Position numbers and translations under genes: made by a program. Source: Ruminococcus sp. (GTDB lineage Bacteria > Bacillota > Clostridia > Oscillospirales > Acutalibacteraceae). From it: DNA of 32,310 nt. The notes beneath the pieces were generated by a model, which saw nothing but the letters and a program-made list of their open reading frames with translations, did no database searches and had not been told where the DNA came from. Positions 30,466 through 32,310 of the stretch are shown here, piece by piece. The DNA is taken from contig JAFTHZ010000011.1 in assembly GCA_017457155.1 (NCBI GenBank), forward strand, positions 1 through 32,310, in the 5' to 3' direction. The first letter of the stretch is position 1; each line of letters begins with the position of its first letter.

Positions 30466-32310
30466 ATGAAAACAACCTCCAGGCTCCTTTGTTTTGTGCT
30501 GGTCCTGCTGACAGCATTCAGCTGTACATCCCTATTATCAATCTCCGCAGAGACCTACATTGTGGACAAAAACTTCAAGCTCACACGAAACGCAAACAAC
30601 GAAATAACGGTATGCGGATACGAAGGAAGCGATACCAGTATCGCTGTACCCTCCTCACTCATCGGCTATGACGTAAAGTACATAGGAGATCACGCATTCT
30701 ACAACGAGACCACCCTCACTGACATCTCCCTGCCCAACACCCTGACAGGTATGGGTATGGGCGCATTCTATGGTTGTTCATCCCTTGAGAGCATCTCAAT
30801 CCCCACCCAGTGCATCAACCTGGGTCCTCATCTATTCTACGGATGCTCATCTCTGAAGAATGTTACCCTGTCCTCTGTCACTGTGGATATCCCCAGATAC
30901 TGCTTCAGCTTCTGTGGCTCACTTGAGGAAATCACTCTCCCCTCCACCACAAAGACCATAGGAGAGTATGCCTTTGCAAACTGCTCCAACCTGAAGTCAG
31001 TACATTTTGACAGATACGTCGAGAGCATAAGCCCCAACGCGTTCCAGAACTCAACCCATGTTGTCATCTACGGATACAAGAACACCTACGTTGAGACCTA
31101 TGCCAGAGAGCAGAACATCGCCTTCTGCGCTCTGGATCAGGACATAGTCACACATCAGGTCATCTTCTACAACTACGACGGCAGTGTTTACTATATGACC
31201 AGTGTAGAAGAAGGCAAGACCGCAATTATGCCCATCAAACCTCCCACAAAGCCCTCCACAGATACCCACTACTATGTATTCAAAAGTTGGAAGGGTAACA
31301 TAGTAAATATTCAGCAGACCGAGCACATCTATCCTGTGTTCACTGAGTACGAGCTTGTGGAGAAAGAGGACTATTTCGTAATATTCCTCAATGGTGACGG
31401 AACCATCCTCAGCTCACAGACAGTCGGCGCAGGAGAGGACGCGACTCCTCCCGCCGCCCCCACAAAGGCCGAGAGTGCAAGCACTCGCTACACCTTCACA
31501 GGCTGGGATAAATCCTATACGGACATCCGCAGCGATATGATAATCTCTCCTGTTTTCTCTTCACAGACAAAGACCTTCACTGTTGAGTTTCTTAACACCG
31601 ACGGAACAACGCTGGAGACATTTACAGTATCCTACGGAGAAAGCTGTCCCATCCCTGAGACAACTCCCGAAAAAGCTGCTGATGACAAGTACACCTACAC
31701 CTTCACAGGCTGGGACCAGGACCTGTCTGTTATCACCTCTGACCTGAATGTGTCCCCTGTGTTTGAGGCCAAAAGCACCGCTGCTCCCGTACTTCCCGAC
31801 ACCACCAACGGTACCCTCAAGGTAGACATGGTAGGCGGCTCGGGCTTCACAATCAGCATTGACGACGGCGCATCCAGACCTCAGGGCTCTGTGTATGTAA
31901 ACAGAAAAATTCCCGTAGGTGTAGCGGTAACCGTCACTGCCACCTCCAGCAGCAACAGCGAATTCATCGGATGGATCGACCCTGCAACAGGCAAGGTACT
32001 CTCCACTGACTACACATACTCCTTCTACACCTCAGGTAACGATTACCTGCGAGCTATGTATAAGACCGACTCTGACGGAGTCAATATGGTAGTGTTCTAT
32101 CATGACAAGGGCAACCAGTACTGGGATATCCAGTATTATGCACCCACAGACGAAATCTCCTTCCCCGATGGTCCCATGCATGCAGGCTTTGACTTCATGG
32201 GTTGGGATCACACCGCCGAGGAAATTCAGGCAAAGCTCGCCGCCGGAGAGGATGTCACAGTGCTCCCCGTTTGGGAGAGACAGCTGGTATACGTATCCAT
32301 CACAGTAAAC
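30466..32310 (+). CDS. Secreted BspA-type leucine-rich-repeat protein with InlB-like repeats, cut by the window edge
   Basis: An open frame of 615 codons without a stop up to the window end, so the 3' part is missing. Signal peptide 1-28 (MKTTSRLLCFVLVLLTAFSC, cleavage near ISA-E). Residues about 68-200 are LRR_5 (BspA-type) repeats, recognisable by AFYGCSSLESISIP, LFYGCSSLKNVTL, CFSFCGSLEEITLP and AFANCSNLKSVHF. After YKNTYVETYAREQNI come repeats of the InlB B / Listeria-Bacteroides type, each about 65-70 residues: QVIFYNYDGS, VIFLNGDGT, VEFLNTDGT, with YTFTGWD near the ends. A BACON-like stretch and at least one more related repeat (FDFMGWDH) follow. Such proteins are surface adhesins or binding proteins. 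A dockerin or cell-wall anchor might lie in the missing C-terminus. AGGTGA precedes the ATG. Confidence 0.88.
   Translation, partial: MKTTSRLLCFVLVLLTAFSCTSLLSISAETYIVDKNFKLTRNANNEITVCGYEGSDTSIAVPSSLIGYDVKYIGDHAFYNETTLTDISLPNTLTGMGMGAFYGCSSLESISIPTQCINLGPHLFYGCSSLKNVTLSSVTVDIPRYCFSFCGSLEEITLPSTTKTIGEYAFANCSNLKSVHFDRYVESISPNAFQNSTHVVIYGYKNTYVETYAREQNIAFCALDQDIVTHQVIFYNYDGSVYYMTSVEEGKTAIMPIKPPTKPSTDTHYYVFKSWKGNIVNIQQTEHIYPVFTEYELVEKEDYFVIFLNGDGTILSSQTVGAGEDATPPAAPTKAESASTRYTFTGWDKSYTDIRSDMIISPVFSSQTKTFTVEFLNTDGTTLETFTVSYGESCPIPETTPEKAADDKYTYTFTGWDQDLSVITSDLNVSPVFEAKSTAAPVLPDTTNGTLKVDMVGGSGFTISIDDGASRPQGSVYVNRKIPVGVAVTVTATSSSNSEFIGWIDPATGKVLSTDYTYSFYTSGNDYLRAMYKTDSDGVNMVVFYHDKGNQYWDIQYYAPTDEISFPDGPMHAGFDFMGWDHTAEEIQAKLAAGEDVTVLPVWERQLVYVSITVN

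Overview
The window reads as chromosome of a starch-degrading gut Firmicute in the Ruminococcus (Oscillospiraceae) group, most like Ruminococcus bromii. The basis is three secreted proteins with type I dockerin repeats, two of which also carry CBM26-type starch-binding modules. Clostridial-type purine enzymes, strong AGGAGG ribosome binding sites and promoters of the TTGACA/TATAAT type fit the same placement. The species name is an inference from gene content; no sequence search was run.

Layout. (1) 26-2779, plus strand: a membrane-stress type operon like Bacillus ydjI/ydjG, with an SPFH protein carrying four zinc ribbons, a zinc-ribbon membrane protein, and a 74-residue protein that looks like the tail of a TPM-domain protein without its TPM domain. 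(2) 2949-6265, plus: a self-contained, lysine/glutamate-rich, A-rich two-gene operon of unknown function. It encodes a 603-residue multi-hydrophobic-segment protein and a 502-residue tail-anchored coiled-coil protein with an exact 42-bp repeat. It has its own promoter and terminator and is the best candidate here for an undescribed system. (3) 6502-9569: two secreted dockerin proteins, one a metallophosphoesterase with a starch-binding module, the other of unknown function. (4) 10031-23230, minus: guaB, then a nine-gene de novo purine operon transcribed purE-C-F-M-N-O-H-D-L. A ZTP/ZMP riboswitch with an overlapping intrinsic terminator precedes purE. (5) 23405-25573, minus: a DUF998 membrane protein, a small lipoprotein flanked by two sets of helically phased direct repeats (possibly IS21-type ends), an array of modular hairpins, and a tRNA-Val(GAC). 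(6) 25680-30246, minus: an MBL-fold hydrolase, a large AmyE-like alpha-amylase with an internal dockerin and three starch-binding-type modules, and an S24/S26 peptidase. (7) 30466 to the window edge, plus: a secreted BspA-type leucine-rich-repeat protein with InlB-like repeats, cut off by the window.

How the parts work together. The purine block makes IMP from PRPP and is switched on when ZMP/ZTP builds up, that is, when 10-formyl-THF is short. Two variations stand out. PurF appears to lack the N-terminal cysteine used to take ammonia from glutamine. The usual fused PurH is replaced by a stand-alone AICAR transformylase plus an archaeal-type (PurO-like) IMP cyclohydrolase. The dockerin proteins would be exported and docked onto cohesin scaffoldins as parts of an amylosome; no cohesin is seen in this window. 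Confidence is highest for guaB, the purine genes, the tRNA and the amylase, and lowest for the two-gene operon, the repeats and the mobile-element remnants.
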